From Candidatus Microthrix parvicella Bio17-1 (GTDB lineage Bacteria > Actinomycetota > Acidimicrobiia > Acidimicrobiales > Microtrichaceae): a stretch of 64,000 nt of DNA. Position 1 is the first letter of the stretch; the number at the start of each line of letters is the position of its first letter. Made by a program: the position numbers and the translations under genes. The DNA is taken from assembly GCF_000299415.1 (NCBI RefSeq), contig NZ_AMPG01000002.1, positions 496,001 through 560,000 on the forward strand. Direction: 5' to 3'. Below are positions 36,844 to 45,579 of the stretch, one piece after another. Under the pieces are notes generated by a model. That model saw nothing but the letters and a program-made list of their open reading frames with translations. It was not told the origin of the DNA and made no database searches.

Positions 36844-37402
36844 CGTAGAGGCCAAGCTCGCTGATCAGTGAAACAACGCCTGGTGGGCAGAGCACATCAA
36901 TGGGGCGACCCGTCTGGACACGGGCGCGAATTCCGGTCGAACTCACATCCAATTGTGGCACGGCCAGGGTGGCCGGGGTGGTCGACCCGCAACCCGGCCG
37001 GTCGACCACAGCGATCTCGGCGAGCGCTGCCACGTCGGCGCTGCGATGCCATGTGCCAACACCGGCAGCGGCATCCGCGCCCAGGATCAACGTGGGCATC
37101 ACCTCCGGTCGCAGCCGGACGAGACGCTCCAGCGTGTCGACCGTGTAGGTCGGCCCAGGCGGGTCAAACTCAAAATCCGACGCCACCAACCCGTCCAGCC
37201 CCACAACCGCAGCGCGCGCCATCGCAAGCCGGTGTTCGGCATCGGTCACTCCGCGACCGGTCTTCTGCCAGGGCGTGTGGGCCACCAGCAGCCACACCTC
37301 GTCCAGGTTCAGGGTGGCACGAGCCTCAACGGCGACGACCAGGTGACCGATGTGGGGGGGATCGAAGGTTCCGCCCAACAGGCCGACTCGTCGTTGGGAC
37401 AT
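36824..37402 (-). CDS. nadD: Nicotinate-nucleotide adenylyltransferase
   Basis: The 192-residue protein has the nucleotidyltransferase signature GGTFDPPHIGHLVVA near residue 8, a KTGRGVTDAEHRLAMARAAV helix and the C-terminal VSSTGIRARV (the ISSTxxR motif that holds ATP). It makes deamido-NAD from nicotinate mononucleotide and ATP. I start at ATG 37402 (MSQRRVGLL); two in-frame ATGs just upstream are possible. It is divergent from the sigma factor gene, and an inverted repeat sits between them. Confidence 0.93.
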   Translation of the reverse strand: MSQRRVGLLGGTFDPPHIGHLVVAVEARATLNLDEVWLLVAHTPWQKTGRGVTDAEHRLAMARAAVVGLDGLVASDFEFDPPGPTYTVDTLERLVRLRPEVMPTLILGADAAAGVGTWHRSADVAALAEIAVVDRPGCGSTTPATLAVPQLDVSSTGIRARVQTGRPIDVLCPPGVVSLISELGLYDGDDGS

Positions 37403-37415
37403 TCTCATCATTGTA

Positions 37416-37435
37416 GAAGTCATCCAAACGACTTC
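37416..37435. promoter_or_regulatory. Inverted repeat between nadD and the sigma factor gene
   Basis: GAAGTC (37416-37421) and GACTTC (37430-37435) form a perfect six-base inverted repeat around ATCCAAAC. It covers the region just upstream of the nadD start and about 80 bp before the sigma gene ATG, so it could be an operator for the divergent pair. A chance match cannot be excluded. Confidence 0.3.
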
Positions 37436-37512
37436 CGCCGCGAATCCTCAAATTTTTTCAGGTCTGTCCGATGGAGCCGCAACAGCAGCGTTACCTGAAA
37501 GGCAAACAACAC

Positions 37513-38346
37513 ATGAACGACTCGGTTGGCCTGTACCTCTCAGAAATCGGAACCGTACCCCTACTCACCACGGAGGAGGAGCGTCAATTGTCTCGACGCA
37601 TCGACGCCGGACGCCTGGCCACTGCGGCGTTGGCGGCCGGGACGACCGTCGGCGACGAACACCGGACCATTCGCGACGCAGCCCGCGCCAAAGACCACTT
37701 CATCCGGGCCAACCTGCGGCTGGTGGTCAGCATCGCCCGCCGTTATCCAATGCAGCCGAGCTTGGAACTGCTGGACCTGATCCAGGAGGGCAACCTGGGT
37801 CTTGAACACGCGGTCGACAAGTTTGACTGGCGTAAGGGATTCAAGTTCTCCACCTACGCCACGTTCTGGATACGACAGGCAATCGGCCGGGCCCTGGACC
37901 AGAAGGGCAGCCTGGTGCGTCTTCCCGGTGATCGCTCCGCGGCGCTCCGCAACGCACTCCGGCGCAACGGAGGCGACAGCGAGGCACTTGACGCCGATTT
38001 GGCCGAACTGAATCACCTGACCTCCGTGAGATCACTCGATAAGACCGTCGGCGACGACACCTCAACGGAGTTGATCGACCTGCTGGCCGACACCCGACCC
38101 GGTCCGGCCGAGCATCTCATGGCCGACGTAGAGCGAGAGCTGCTCGGTGACCTGTTGAAGTCCCTCGACGACAGGGCCCTCATCGCCGTATCTCGGCGGT
38201 TCGGCCTCGCGGACGGTACCAAGCGCTCCTTTCGGGAAATCGGGGAGGAACTGGGGCTGTCGGCCGAGGCGGCCCGACGCCTGGTCAAGCGTGCACTGCA
38301 TCGGGTGCGCAGCACCGCCAACGAGTCGCCCGCGTTCGTGAGCTGA
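37513..38346 (+). CDS. RNA polymerase sigma factor, group 2 sigma-70 type (SigB/HrdB-like)
   Basis: About 277 residues from ATG 37513 (an ATG at 37471 would add 14). Region 1.2 is DSVGLYLSEIGTVPLLTTEE. Region 2 contains NLRLVVSIARRYPMQPSLEL, LDLIQEGNLGLEHAVDKFDW and KGFKFSTYATFWIRQAIGRA (core binding and -10 recognition). Region 4 ends with SFREIGEELGLSAEAARRLVKRAL. It lacks region 1.1 and most of the non-conserved region, so it is an alternative rather than the principal sigma factor. Region 3 is shortened. No anti-sigma gene is adjacent. Confidence 0.9.
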   Translation: MNDSVGLYLSEIGTVPLLTTEEERQLSRRIDAGRLATAALAAGTTVGDEHRTIRDAARAKDHFIRANLRLVVSIARRYPMQPSLELLDLIQEGNLGLEHAVDKFDWRKGFKFSTYATFWIRQAIGRALDQKGSLVRLPGDRSAALRNALRRNGGDSEALDADLAELNHLTSVRSLDKTVGDDTSTELIDLLADTRPGPAEHLMADVERELLGDLLKSLDDRALIAVSRRFGLADGTKRSFREIGEELGLSAEAARRLVKRALHRVRSTANESPAFVS

Positions 38347-38414
38347 CCCGGGAGGTCGGTAGCCTCGGGTGCCCCCACTCCTGCACGTACCTTGCAGCGA
38401 ACCAGAGGAGCACC

Positions 38415-39809
38415 GTGACCCCCCCACATGCGCCCAGCGAAGCAGCACCGGCGGTCGCGCCGGCCGGTTGGAGCCCGGCGAGCTGGCGCGATCGAGTGGC
38501 GGTCCAACAGCCTGAGTGGGATGGACTCGACGAGTTGCGCGCGGTCACCGACGAGCTTGAATCGGCCCCACCCCTGGTGATACCCGGCGAAACCCGTCAG
38601 CTGTCCGCGTCGCTGGCTGAGGTTGCGCAGGGTCGGGCCTTCCTCCTCCAGGCCGGAGACTGCGCCGAGAGCTTCGACTCGGCCACTCCGGAGAGCATCG
38701 AACGGCGCCTGAGGGTCATCCTGCAGATGGCGATCGTGCTTACCCACTCGGCGGGAGTTCCGGTGGTCAAGCTTGGTCGAATCGCCGGGCAGTACGCCAA
38801 GCCGCGTTCATCCAGTCACGAGACCCTGGACGAGGTCAGCCTCCCCAGCTTCCGGGGACACATCGTCAACCTGCCCGAGTTTGAAACCGACGCCCGCCGC
38901 GCCGACCCCCGACGCATCTCCCAGGCCTACCAGCGATCCGCCACCACGCTGAACCTGCTGCGTGCGATGACCCAGGGCGGGTACGCCGACCTGACCAAGG
39001 TGCACCAGTGGAACGAAGCGTTCGTGGCCGCCACCGGTGTCGGGCGGCGCTACGAGACACTCGCCGACGACATCGACCGGGCGCTGCGTTTCATGCAGGC
39101 CTGCGGCCTGGACACCGACGAGGTGCCCCAGTTGCACGAAGCCACGCTGTACAGCAGCCATGAGGGCCTGATCCTTGATTACGAGGAGGCGTTGACCCGC
39201 CAGGACACAGAAACCGGCGAGTTCTTCGATACCGCCGCTCATTCGGTCTGGATCGGCGAACGAACCCGCGACCTGGATGGCGCACACGTGGAGTACTTCT
39301 CCGGAATCGCCAACCCGATCGGCACCAAGGTGGGCCCCACGGCCACCCCGGCCGAGGTGGTTGCGTTGTGCGATGCGTTGGACCCACATCGCGTTCCAGG
39401 TCGTCTCACGTTGATCGCCCGCATGGGCGCGGGGTTGGTCACCGAAAGGCTTGGCCCGTTGGTGGAGGCTGTTGCCGAATCCGGCCACCCGGTGATCTGG
39501 GCCACCGACCCCATGCACGGCAACACCTTCACCGCGCCTTCAGGTCGCAAGACCCGACATTTCGACGCGATCGAGCAGGAAATCCGCGGGTTCTTCGAGG
39601 TTCACCACCGGTTGGGAACCTGGCCGGGTGGCATTCACGTTGAGCTGACCGGCGACGACGTGACCGAGTGCCTCGGCGGATCGGAAGAACTCTCCGATGA
39701 CCAACTGGGCCTCCGCTACGAGACCATGTGCGATCCCCGGCTCAACGCACGTCAGAGTGTCGACCTGGCATTTCGCGTGGCCGAATTGCTGCGAGAACAG
39801 CAGCACTAA
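38415..39809 (+). CDS. aroG: 3-deoxy-7-phosphoheptulonate synthase, class II (DAHP synthase)
   Basis: The 464-residue enzyme has class II (plant/mycobacterial) landmarks: LLQAGDCAESFD (metal-ligand Cys), VKLGRIAGQYAKPRS, PSFRGHIVNLPEF, YSSHEGLILDYEEALTR, WIGERTRDLDGAHVEYFSGIANPIG and WATDPMHGNTF. It condenses phosphoenolpyruvate and erythrose 4-phosphate at the start of the shikimate pathway. The GTG start follows GAGGAG at 4 nt. It stands alone; its 3' end is 21 bp from the convergent LGxTG protein gene. Confidence 0.95.
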   Translation: MTPPHAPSEAAPAVAPAGWSPASWRDRVAVQQPEWDGLDELRAVTDELESAPPLVIPGETRQLSASLAEVAQGRAFLLQAGDCAESFDSATPESIERRLRVILQMAIVLTHSAGVPVVKLGRIAGQYAKPRSSSHETLDEVSLPSFRGHIVNLPEFETDARRADPRRISQAYQRSATTLNLLRAMTQGGYADLTKVHQWNEAFVAATGVGRRYETLADDIDRALRFMQACGLDTDEVPQLHEATLYSSHEGLILDYEEALTRQDTETGEFFDTAAHSVWIGERTRDLDGAHVEYFSGIANPIGTKVGPTATPAEVVALCDALDPHRVPGRLTLIARMGAGLVTERLGPLVEAVAESGHPVIWATDPMHGNTFTAPSGRKTRHFDAIEQEIRGFFEVHHRLGTWPGGIHVELTGDDVTECLGGSEELSDDQLGLRYETMCDPRLNARQSVDLAFRVAELLREQQH

Positions 39810-39830
39810 CGGTCGCTGGGCGGCTCAGTT

Positions 39831-40799
39831 TTACGAACGGCGACGACGGCCGCCGAGCACCAGGGCACTGCCCAGCAACACGACCGCTGCGGCAACGGCG
39901 GCGACGGTACCCGCCGCGGTGCCGGTGCGCCCAAGCTCGCCGCTGACGGCCGGCTGCGATTGACCGCCAACGGTGGGCCCACCGGTGTCGGAGTAAACGG
40001 GCGCGGCTCCTGAAGCCTGCGTGCGATCCGGGTCCTCGCAAGCAATTCCGTCCGGAATGCCTCCCTTCTCACGATCCAGGTCCGTTCGATACAAAGGATC
40101 GCCCGTAGGAATATTGCTCCTGCCTGTCTGGGCTTTGATCTCGGTGCAATTTCTTGTGTCGCGCACCTCGCTCGTAGAGCCGGTGACGTCGACCGTGGTA
40201 CCGGGTGCGTTGGTGCCGCCGACCTCAAAGCCGATGTCTTTCGCAAGCGGCTTGCCATCGGCGCCTCTGCCGTAGGCCACCACCTGGTGCACTCCGGCCG
40301 CCAGGTCGGTCGGGAGCGTCCCGCCTCCCTGAAAGGCTCCGCTGTTATCGGCAGTGGAATTGCCGATAACGATCGGCGTGGAGCATACGTACAGCGTGAT
40401 GACTGCGTTGGCCTCGAACCCATCGCCGGCCACGACGAAGTCGCCACCTGGGGCGAGTTCGCCTGACACGAGCGTGAGCCCGCCGGTGGCCGGGAGGCAT
40501 TCGGTCAAGGATGGGTTGGGCGAACTGGTCGGCCCGGTGGTCTCGCCGCTGGTATCGGAATCCCCGGTACTGGTGCCCGATCCATCCGCGCCCCCCGACG
40601 TGCCCGAGCCACTGGTCGACGTGCCCGAGCCGCTGGTCGACGTGCCCGAGCCACTGGTCGAGCCCGAACTGCCACCGCTGTCGTAACCTTGCGCGCCCGC
40701 CTGGCCGCCCACAACAAGGGTGCCCATGGCCAGCGACACCACTGCGACCATTTGGATCGATCTCAGCGCACGACGGCGCATCGCGTTGGGTTGGTTCAT
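39831..40799 (-). CDS. Secreted wall-anchored protein with Excalibur-like motif and LGRTG sorting signal
   Basis: 322 residues from ATG 40799, chosen for GGGAG five bases upstream. Signal peptide ends at AGAQG; a Ser/Gly/Thr-rich repeat follows. Next is a beta domain (TLVSGELAPGGDFVVAGDGF, ITLYVCSTPIVIGN) closely matching the paralogue at 42715-43527. About residues 180-245 hold TRNCTEIKAQ and a calcium-binding DLDREKGGIPDGIACED, like an Excalibur domain. The end LGRTG, a helix (AAVAAAVVLLGSALVLGG) and RRRRS form a sortase-type signal with Gly instead of Pro/Ala. It is transcribed divergently to nothing; the sulfatase gene is upstream on the same strand. Confidence 0.75.
   Translation of the reverse strand: MNQPNAMRRRALRSIQMVAVVSLAMGTLVVGGQAGAQGYDSGGSSGSTSGSGTSTSGSGTSTSGSGTSGGADGSGTSTGDSDTSGETTGPTSSPNPSLTECLPATGGLTLVSGELAPGGDFVVAGDGFEANAVITLYVCSTPIVIGNSTADNSGAFQGGGTLPTDLAAGVHQVVAYGRGADGKPLAKDIGFEVGGTNAPGTTVDVTGSTSEVRDTRNCTEIKAQTGRSNIPTGDPLYRTDLDREKGGIPDGIACEDPDRTQASGAAPVYSDTGGPTVGGQSQPAVSGELGRTGTAAGTVAAVAAAVVLLGSALVLGGRRRRS
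40597..40662. repeat. 21-bp coding repeats, Ser/Gly/Thr linker
   Basis: About three copies of a 21-bp unit (plus-strand gacgtgcccgagccactggtc) encode repeated TSGSGTS blocks in the secreted LGRTG protein. The unit length keeps the reading frame. Confidence 0.65.
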
Positions 40800-40928
40800 G
40801 CCCTCTCCCACAATGTTGAACCTCGACCGGAGGCCTGAGGTTGACGTAGGTCACATGATAGGCAGGTTGACCGACGTCGTTCACTGACTTTCAGCCAACG
40901 TGGTTGAGGGTGCCTGCCCAACCTGGGT

Positions 40929-42614
40929 CTACGTCGTGGCCTCGGCCGGCACTTCCGTATCGTCGCACACCGCGCCGGCGCATTGGCGTAAGTCGGTGAC
41001 CAACCGTGACATGCCGGTGACCAGCGGCTGCTTTTCCGGATCCAACACCAGGTTGACGAGCTGCTCGGGGTCGGAACGCAGGTCGTACAGTTCGGCCCCC
41101 TGCAACCCTCCCCCGGTGTACTCGATATAGCTGTAATTGTTGGTGCGGATACCCTGATATTGGGGGCGGAAAGGCGCCGGAGGCTGAAAGCCCTCCAGGA
41201 GGATCGGGCGGTCCCATTTTTCAGCGGGATTTGCCATCAGCGGTGCCAGGCTTCGACCGTCCATCTCCCGAAGCTGTTGGGCACCGGCGACGTCAAGGAA
41301 CGTGGGGCCCAAGTCGATATTGGCCACCACCGAGTCAACCTTGGCGCCCTTGGCCACCCCCGGGCCACGCATGAGCAACGGCACCGCCAGGCTCTCCTCC
41401 CATGGGTAGTACTTACCCTGGTATTCACGATGCTCACCGTGGAAGTAGCCGTTGTCCGAGGTGAACACCACGAGCGTATTATCGGACACACCCAGCTGGT
41501 CGAGACGGTCCAACAACTTGCCGACGCCCTCGTCAACGGACAGCAACGACTCGAGTTCAGCCTGGTAGTTGCGGGTGATGTCCGCAGTGCGCGCCGGTTC
41601 GATCTCCGGGCGCCACTGGGGGACCACCTGCCCCGGCGCCGCCACACCGAAATTGGCCTTTTCCGGCAGTTTCTCACCCTTGAACTTGCCCTCGTGACGA
41701 GGTGCAGGCGTCGGCGACGTGATGTCAAAGGCGGTGTTGGCCTGCTCGATGTCATCCCGGACGATACTGGGATCCGCCCGATACTTCTTCAGGGTGTACC
41801 CAAACTTGGCGTGTGGCGCCAGATAACTGACGTTGACAAACCAGGGGTCACCAGACTTCTGACCGGCGTCGATCTCCTCCAATGCGAGATCGGTCAGAAC
41901 ATCGGTCTGATATTTGGTCTTGTCATCTTCGTCGTAGGTGTCGATCACGCCGTTGTCGTTGATCGAAAACCCAAAGTATCGACCCGTGGACGGGTCGATC
42001 AGCGCACGGAAGTCGTCCCAACCCGCCGGTATCTCGGTGGGGTTCTTCACGCCGTAGCCGTTGAGATACTTTCCAACGTGCGCCGTGTGGTAGCCCGCTT
42101 CTTGGAGCCCAGCCGGAAACGCCGTCTCCCACTCGGTGAACCGAGTGAATCCTCCGGTGGGCAACGCGTTCCACAGCACCCCGTGGTTGTGGGCGTACTG
42201 GCCTGAGTAGTAGGTGGCCCGGCTTGGGCAACACAGCGGGTAGCTGGTGACGCTGTTGGTAAACGTCGTACCCTCGCCCCCGATGCGGGCGTTGATGCGC
42301 TGAAGCACTCGCATTGACTCGACCGTCTGGTCGTCGGTCATCACCATCAGGACGTTGGGGTGATCAACCTTGGGGGTTGCCGTGACGCCCTCTGGCAGCG
42401 GGGGGGCCTTCGTCGTGCTGGTCGGGGCGACGGAATCACCACCAGATGCGCCCGAGCTTCCGCCACCTCGGGTCGTGGGAGCCGCTTCGACATCAGCACG
42501 TGCAGCGGCACCCGGCGGGCCAGGAGTGATGACGGGCACGCCGCTATCACTTCCGCAGGCGACAACCAGGCTCATCGCCAGCCCCAGCAGTGCCACCACA
42601 CCTGATGCTCGCAT
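40929..42614 (-). CDS. Type I sulfatase lipoprotein
   Basis: About 561 residues from ATG 42614, chosen because it gives a lipoprotein signal with lipobox VVAC (in-frame ATGs at 42659 and 42674 are alternatives). After a Pro/Thr linker the sulfatase domain starts at HPNVLMVMTDDQTVESMRVL (metal-binding Asp pair). The formylglycine motif is CCPSRATYYSGQ, with C-x-P-S-R giving the Cys to be oxidised. Further landmarks are HVGKYLNGYG, VVFTSDNGYFHGEH and ESLAVPLLMRGPG. It should remove sulfate esters outside the membrane and would need a formylglycine-generating enzyme, not seen here. It is flanked by two paralogous anchored proteins. Confidence 0.9.
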   Translation of the reverse strand: MRASGVVALLGLAMSLVVACGSDSGVPVITPGPPGAAARADVEAAPTTRGGGSSGASGGDSVAPTSTTKAPPLPEGVTATPKVDHPNVLMVMTDDQTVESMRVLQRINARIGGEGTTFTNSVTSYPLCCPSRATYYSGQYAHNHGVLWNALPTGGFTRFTEWETAFPAGLQEAGYHTAHVGKYLNGYGVKNPTEIPAGWDDFRALIDPSTGRYFGFSINDNGVIDTYDEDDKTKYQTDVLTDLALEEIDAGQKSGDPWFVNVSYLAPHAKFGYTLKKYRADPSIVRDDIEQANTAFDITSPTPAPRHEGKFKGEKLPEKANFGVAAPGQVVPQWRPEIEPARTADITRNYQAELESLLSVDEGVGKLLDRLDQLGVSDNTLVVFTSDNGYFHGEHREYQGKYYPWEESLAVPLLMRGPGVAKGAKVDSVVANIDLGPTFLDVAGAQQLREMDGRSLAPLMANPAEKWDRPILLEGFQPPAPFRPQYQGIRTNNYSYIEYTGGGLQGAELYDLRSDPEQLVNLVLDPEKQPLVTGMSRLVTDLRQCAGAVCDDTEVPAEATT

Positions 42615-42714
42615 CCGGAGATCCGAACCTCGGTTTGGTTTCCCCGTCGGGGCTTCCATGTTGAGGTTGCTCATTGGGCAGTCAGGAGAAACGCCCTGAG
42701 CAGCACGATGGGTC

Positions 42715-43527
42715 TCAGCCCTGACGACGTCGGCGGGCACCCAGCACCAAGGCGCTACCCACCAGCACCACCGCTGCAGCCACCATCGCGATGGTTCCTG
42801 CGGATGTACCAGTGTTACCAAGCTGCCCTGCGACCGGCACCTGCTGGGCGCCTGCGATCGTTGGGGTGTTGGCGGAGGGCGAAGCAACCGCGACCGTGGC
42901 GGCCGGGGCACTCACCGGCACCACAACTGCCGTGGAGGGCGGAGTTGGCCGCGTCGGCAGTGACACCGGGGCAAGATCGTTGCCACTCGGCGGATTGTTG
43001 CTGCTGGGAGCGTTGTTGTTGCTGCTGGGAGCATTGTTGTTGCTGCTCGGTGACGAAGTGACCTTGAAGCTGACGTCTTTGGTCAGCGGGTCACCGTCGG
43101 GGTCGACGCCGCTGGCGACGACCAGGTGCTCACCAGCACCGAGATCGGTGGGAACGGTGGATCCTGCCTGAAAGCCGCCGCTGCCGTCGGCGATCGCTCC
43201 GCCCAGCACAATCGGGGTGGAGCAGACGTAGATCTGGATTTCGGAACCAGGCTTAAACCCGTCACCGCCGACGACGAACTCGCTACCGGGAGTCAGCGAC
43301 CCGGAAACCAAAGTGAGACCACCAACCGACGGCAAGCACTCAAGCGTCTCCGATCCCTGTCCACCGGTGCCGGGGACCAAGGTGGTGGCGGTTCCTCCCG
43401 TGCCGCCGCCGTCGTAGCCCTGGGCGCCGGCGGACGAAGCAAAGGCCACGCCGCCCAGTGCCAGTGCGGCTGCTGCGGCCCAGCGGGCCATCGTGTGATT
43501 GGTACGGCGCTTCGAATGGTGGAGCAT
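42715..43527 (-). CDS. Secreted wall-anchored protein with LGNTG sorting signal
   Basis: 270 residues from ATG 43527, which follows AGGGG by five bases. Signal peptide (AAAAALALGGVAFASSAGAQ), then a beta domain (LTLVSGSLTPGSEFVVGGDG, IQIYVCSTPIVLGGAIADGS) nearly identical in layout to that of the 39831-40799 protein. A PSSNNNA repeat and Pro/Thr/Val-rich wall-spanning part follow. The end has LGNTG, a helix (AMVAAAVVLVGSALVLGA) and RRRRQG. Compared with the paralogue it lacks the Excalibur-like segment. It lies 100 bp before the sulfatase start on the same strand. Confidence 0.75.
   Translation of the reverse strand: MLHHSKRRTNHTMARWAAAAALALGGVAFASSAGAQGYDGGGTGGTATTLVPGTGGQGSETLECLPSVGGLTLVSGSLTPGSEFVVGGDGFKPGSEIQIYVCSTPIVLGGAIADGSGGFQAGSTVPTDLGAGEHLVVASGVDPDGDPLTKDVSFKVTSSPSSNNNAPSSNNNAPSSNNPPSGNDLAPVSLPTRPTPPSTAVVVPVSAPAATVAVASPSANTPTIAGAQQVPVAGQLGNTGTSAGTIAMVAAAVVLVGSALVLGARRRRQG
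43002..43056. repeat. 24-bp coding repeats (PSSNNNA linker)
   Basis: Two to three imperfect copies of a 24-bp unit containing ttgttgttgctgctggga encode PSSNNNA/PSSNNPP blocks in the LGNTG protein. Asn-rich coding is rare in this GC-rich window. Confidence 0.6.
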
Positions 43528-43610
43528 TATTTCCCCTGTTTCAGGCTTGCGGCCCATCAAGACCGTCCAACGGGTTACACCGTAGAGCATGAACCACCAA
43601 CGGCTCAAGC

Positions 43611-45530
43611 TCAACCTGCACGAATTTCGCGGTCGGAGCGAAAACTGCGCCACGAGAGTAGGGCGACCACCAACAAGACCAACTGGTTGATCGCAGTAAA
43701 GACCGACGGCGGAAACCATACCCAACCATGCTCCTGCGGGATCACCAGACGGCCACCTGGCCCTGGCGGAGTACCGGAAACCCCGGCCCGCCAGCCATTT
43801 CCTGAGTCATCGACCACAGCACGGTCGACCACATCGCCTGGAGCCGCCCCGGTTCGGAGCCAGAGGCCCCACCACAGCCGTTTCGCCTGGTACGGGTCAC
43901 TCCCCCCGGTCACCCTGTAGAGCGAGACGGACGGGTCCACGACCACCGGTTCCAGGCCACCCTGTTGGGCCAACCCCGGGAAGAGGTCACCCTGAGCCAC
44001 TGCGGGCACGACCAGCCATCGCACCCCGGCGGTCCGAAGGGCAGGAACCAGTCCGGCTCCACGCCTCGTTCGGTAGGCGTCCAATGCAGGGCCGATCGTG
44101 TCCATACGAGGATCGGACTCCCTCGACGGCCCCTTGTCGGCATCGCTCGAGATCACCGTGTCGACCCCCAGGTAGTCCGGCCACGGGTTGTAGCTCCGCC
44201 TCACGTCGCCCACCTTGTAAAAGGCGTAGCTCCACTGGGGCGCCGTCGCCACCGTGCCGGGTTGCGCTCGAACCGCGGCACGCACCTTGGTCCATGCCGC
44301 CGGGAGTTCAACACCGCGGAGTTGCCCATCCATGCCCCAGATCTGCGGGGCCGCCAACGCCAACGCCAACGCCAACGCCGCCACTTGGGCCAGCGGCTCG
44401 AGCACCACCAGGCGACGTCCCAGCCACTGCGCCCCCCAGGCCACCCCCGGCACCAAAACGAGCCATGCCACCAGGAAAAGTCGATGAGGCTCGCGCGCCA
44501 GGTTGAAAGGTTGCACGTCGGAGATGTCACTCCAGACCCGAGCCGTGACATCAAACAAGCCCGAGAGGGGCACCAACAACCCGATGGCCATGGCGGCCAG
44601 GCCACTCCAGCCAAGGGCCAGCGCTCGCAGTGCATCCCGTGGGGCCTGCTCCCCGTCGCTCTCGGCCCCTCCCTGTGCGCTTCCGGAGCACCGGGCGGCG
44701 AACAGACCCAGGCCCGCCAGCAAGCCCACCACCACGCCGAGGACGGCCCCCCATGCGCCTGGCAGCGGGACTGCGCCGGCCTCCGTCTGGAAGTACCCCT
44801 CCCCGATCAGCAACCTGGCCGGAGCCGACCAGCCCGACAGCGCGAGACGAAACCCAGCTCCACCCGGCTGGTCGAAACCGACCGCCCGCGCAACCGTCAC
44901 CCCCGGAACCAGCCACAAGAACTGTGCAGCGACCACGGCTCCGATGCCGCGCATCCGTTCCAAGACCGGGAGACGAGACCGATCCGCCAGCACCAGCACC
45001 GGGATCAGCGCCAACACAATGGTGCCGGCCAGATAGCCGCCCACTGCCAGGAGCAGCGACCACAGAAAGGCGCGAGCCGGCGATCGGGCTGACGAGATCA
45101 GAGCCGGTAGCGCCCATGGGATGATCGCTGCCGCCCACAACACCCCCAGGTGCCCCACCGCCAGCCGTCCCATGAGGTACGGCCCAAACGCATAGAGCAA
45201 CCCTGCACCGAGCGCCGGGACCGCACCCACCGAGGTCAGCCGACGGGCCATCCCCGCCGTGGCCGCCGCCAGCAGCACGATGACCATGAATTTCATCACC
45301 CAGGCCGACCCACCCCAGGGGGATGCCAACGCGGCGAGGGCGGTGAACGGCCCCCGCCGAGGGATGTCCGGTCCGACGCCCAACAGCACGGTGGGCAAGG
45401 GAAGGTGCGGTAGCACCGATTGGTCGAGGTTGATCCACGCTCGGCCGTTGAGCCCCGGCCCGATGACCGCCAGGGCGCCCACCGTCCCCGCAGCCCAGGG
45501 CACCAGACGATCGATGGATTGCACACGCAC
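43611..45530 (-). CDS. Polytopic membrane protein, GT-C-like (YfhO/alpha-arabinofuranosyl-type layout)
   Basis: The 639-residue protein has about twelve helices. The first extracytoplasmic loop is GRAWINLDQSVLPHLPLPTV. A soluble part follows after about residue 400 (TAPQWSYAFYKVGDVRRSYN, VRWLVVPAVAQGDLFPGL), and a final helix lies near the C-terminus (AINQLVLLVVALLSW). This layout resembles the N-terminal half of AftD-type arabinosyltransferases and YfhO proteins, though I see no diagnostic catalytic motif. GTG 45530 is 49 bp from the divergent methyltransferase that starts the AftD unit, suggesting a shared regulatory gap and a related function. Confidence 0.7.
   Translation of the reverse strand: MRVQSIDRLVPWAAGTVGALAVIGPGLNGRAWINLDQSVLPHLPLPTVLLGVGPDIPRRGPFTALAALASPWGGSAWVMKFMVIVLLAAATAGMARRLTSVGAVPALGAGLLYAFGPYLMGRLAVGHLGVLWAAAIIPWALPALISSARSPARAFLWSLLLAVGGYLAGTIVLALIPVLVLADRSRLPVLERMRGIGAVVAAQFLWLVPGVTVARAVGFDQPGGAGFRLALSGWSAPARLLIGEGYFQTEAGAVPLPGAWGAVLGVVVGLLAGLGLFAARCSGSAQGGAESDGEQAPRDALRALALGWSGLAAMAIGLLVPLSGLFDVTARVWSDISDVQPFNLAREPHRLFLVAWLVLVPGVAWGAQWLGRRLVVLEPLAQVAALALALALAAPQIWGMDGQLRGVELPAAWTKVRAAVRAQPGTVATAPQWSYAFYKVGDVRRSYNPWPDYLGVDTVISSDADKGPSRESDPRMDTIGPALDAYRTRRGAGLVPALRTAGVRWLVVPAVAQGDLFPGLAQQGGLEPVVVDPSVSLYRVTGGSDPYQAKRLWWGLWLRTGAAPGDVVDRAVVDDSGNGWRAGVSGTPPGPGGRLVIPQEHGWVWFPPSVFTAINQLVLLVVALLSWRSFRSDREIRAG
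44350..44382. repeat. Hexanucleotide run (GCCAAC)n inside a membrane-protein gene
   Basis: About four perfect copies of GCCAAC flanked by GCCGCC encode an alternating Ala-Leu stretch (AALALALALAA) in a helix of the 639-residue membrane protein on the minus strand. Slippage would change helix length in frame. Confidence 0.7.
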
Positions 45531-45579
45531 GGGTCGGGACCGTACTCACATCTCGGCAGTTGGCTAGGTTGGCGCCCCG

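Noticed and set aside
40800-40928. Possible promoter (TATCAT) upstream of the LGRTG protein gene
   Set aside because: The -10 match is good but no acceptable -35 lies 15-19 bp upstream, and the gene may be read through from the sulfatase gene.
42615-42911. N-terminal extension of the sulfatase frame up to 42911
   Set aside because: The added part overlaps the LGNTG protein gene in another frame and has Arg/Trp/Pro-rich composition; the lipoprotein signal starts at 42614.
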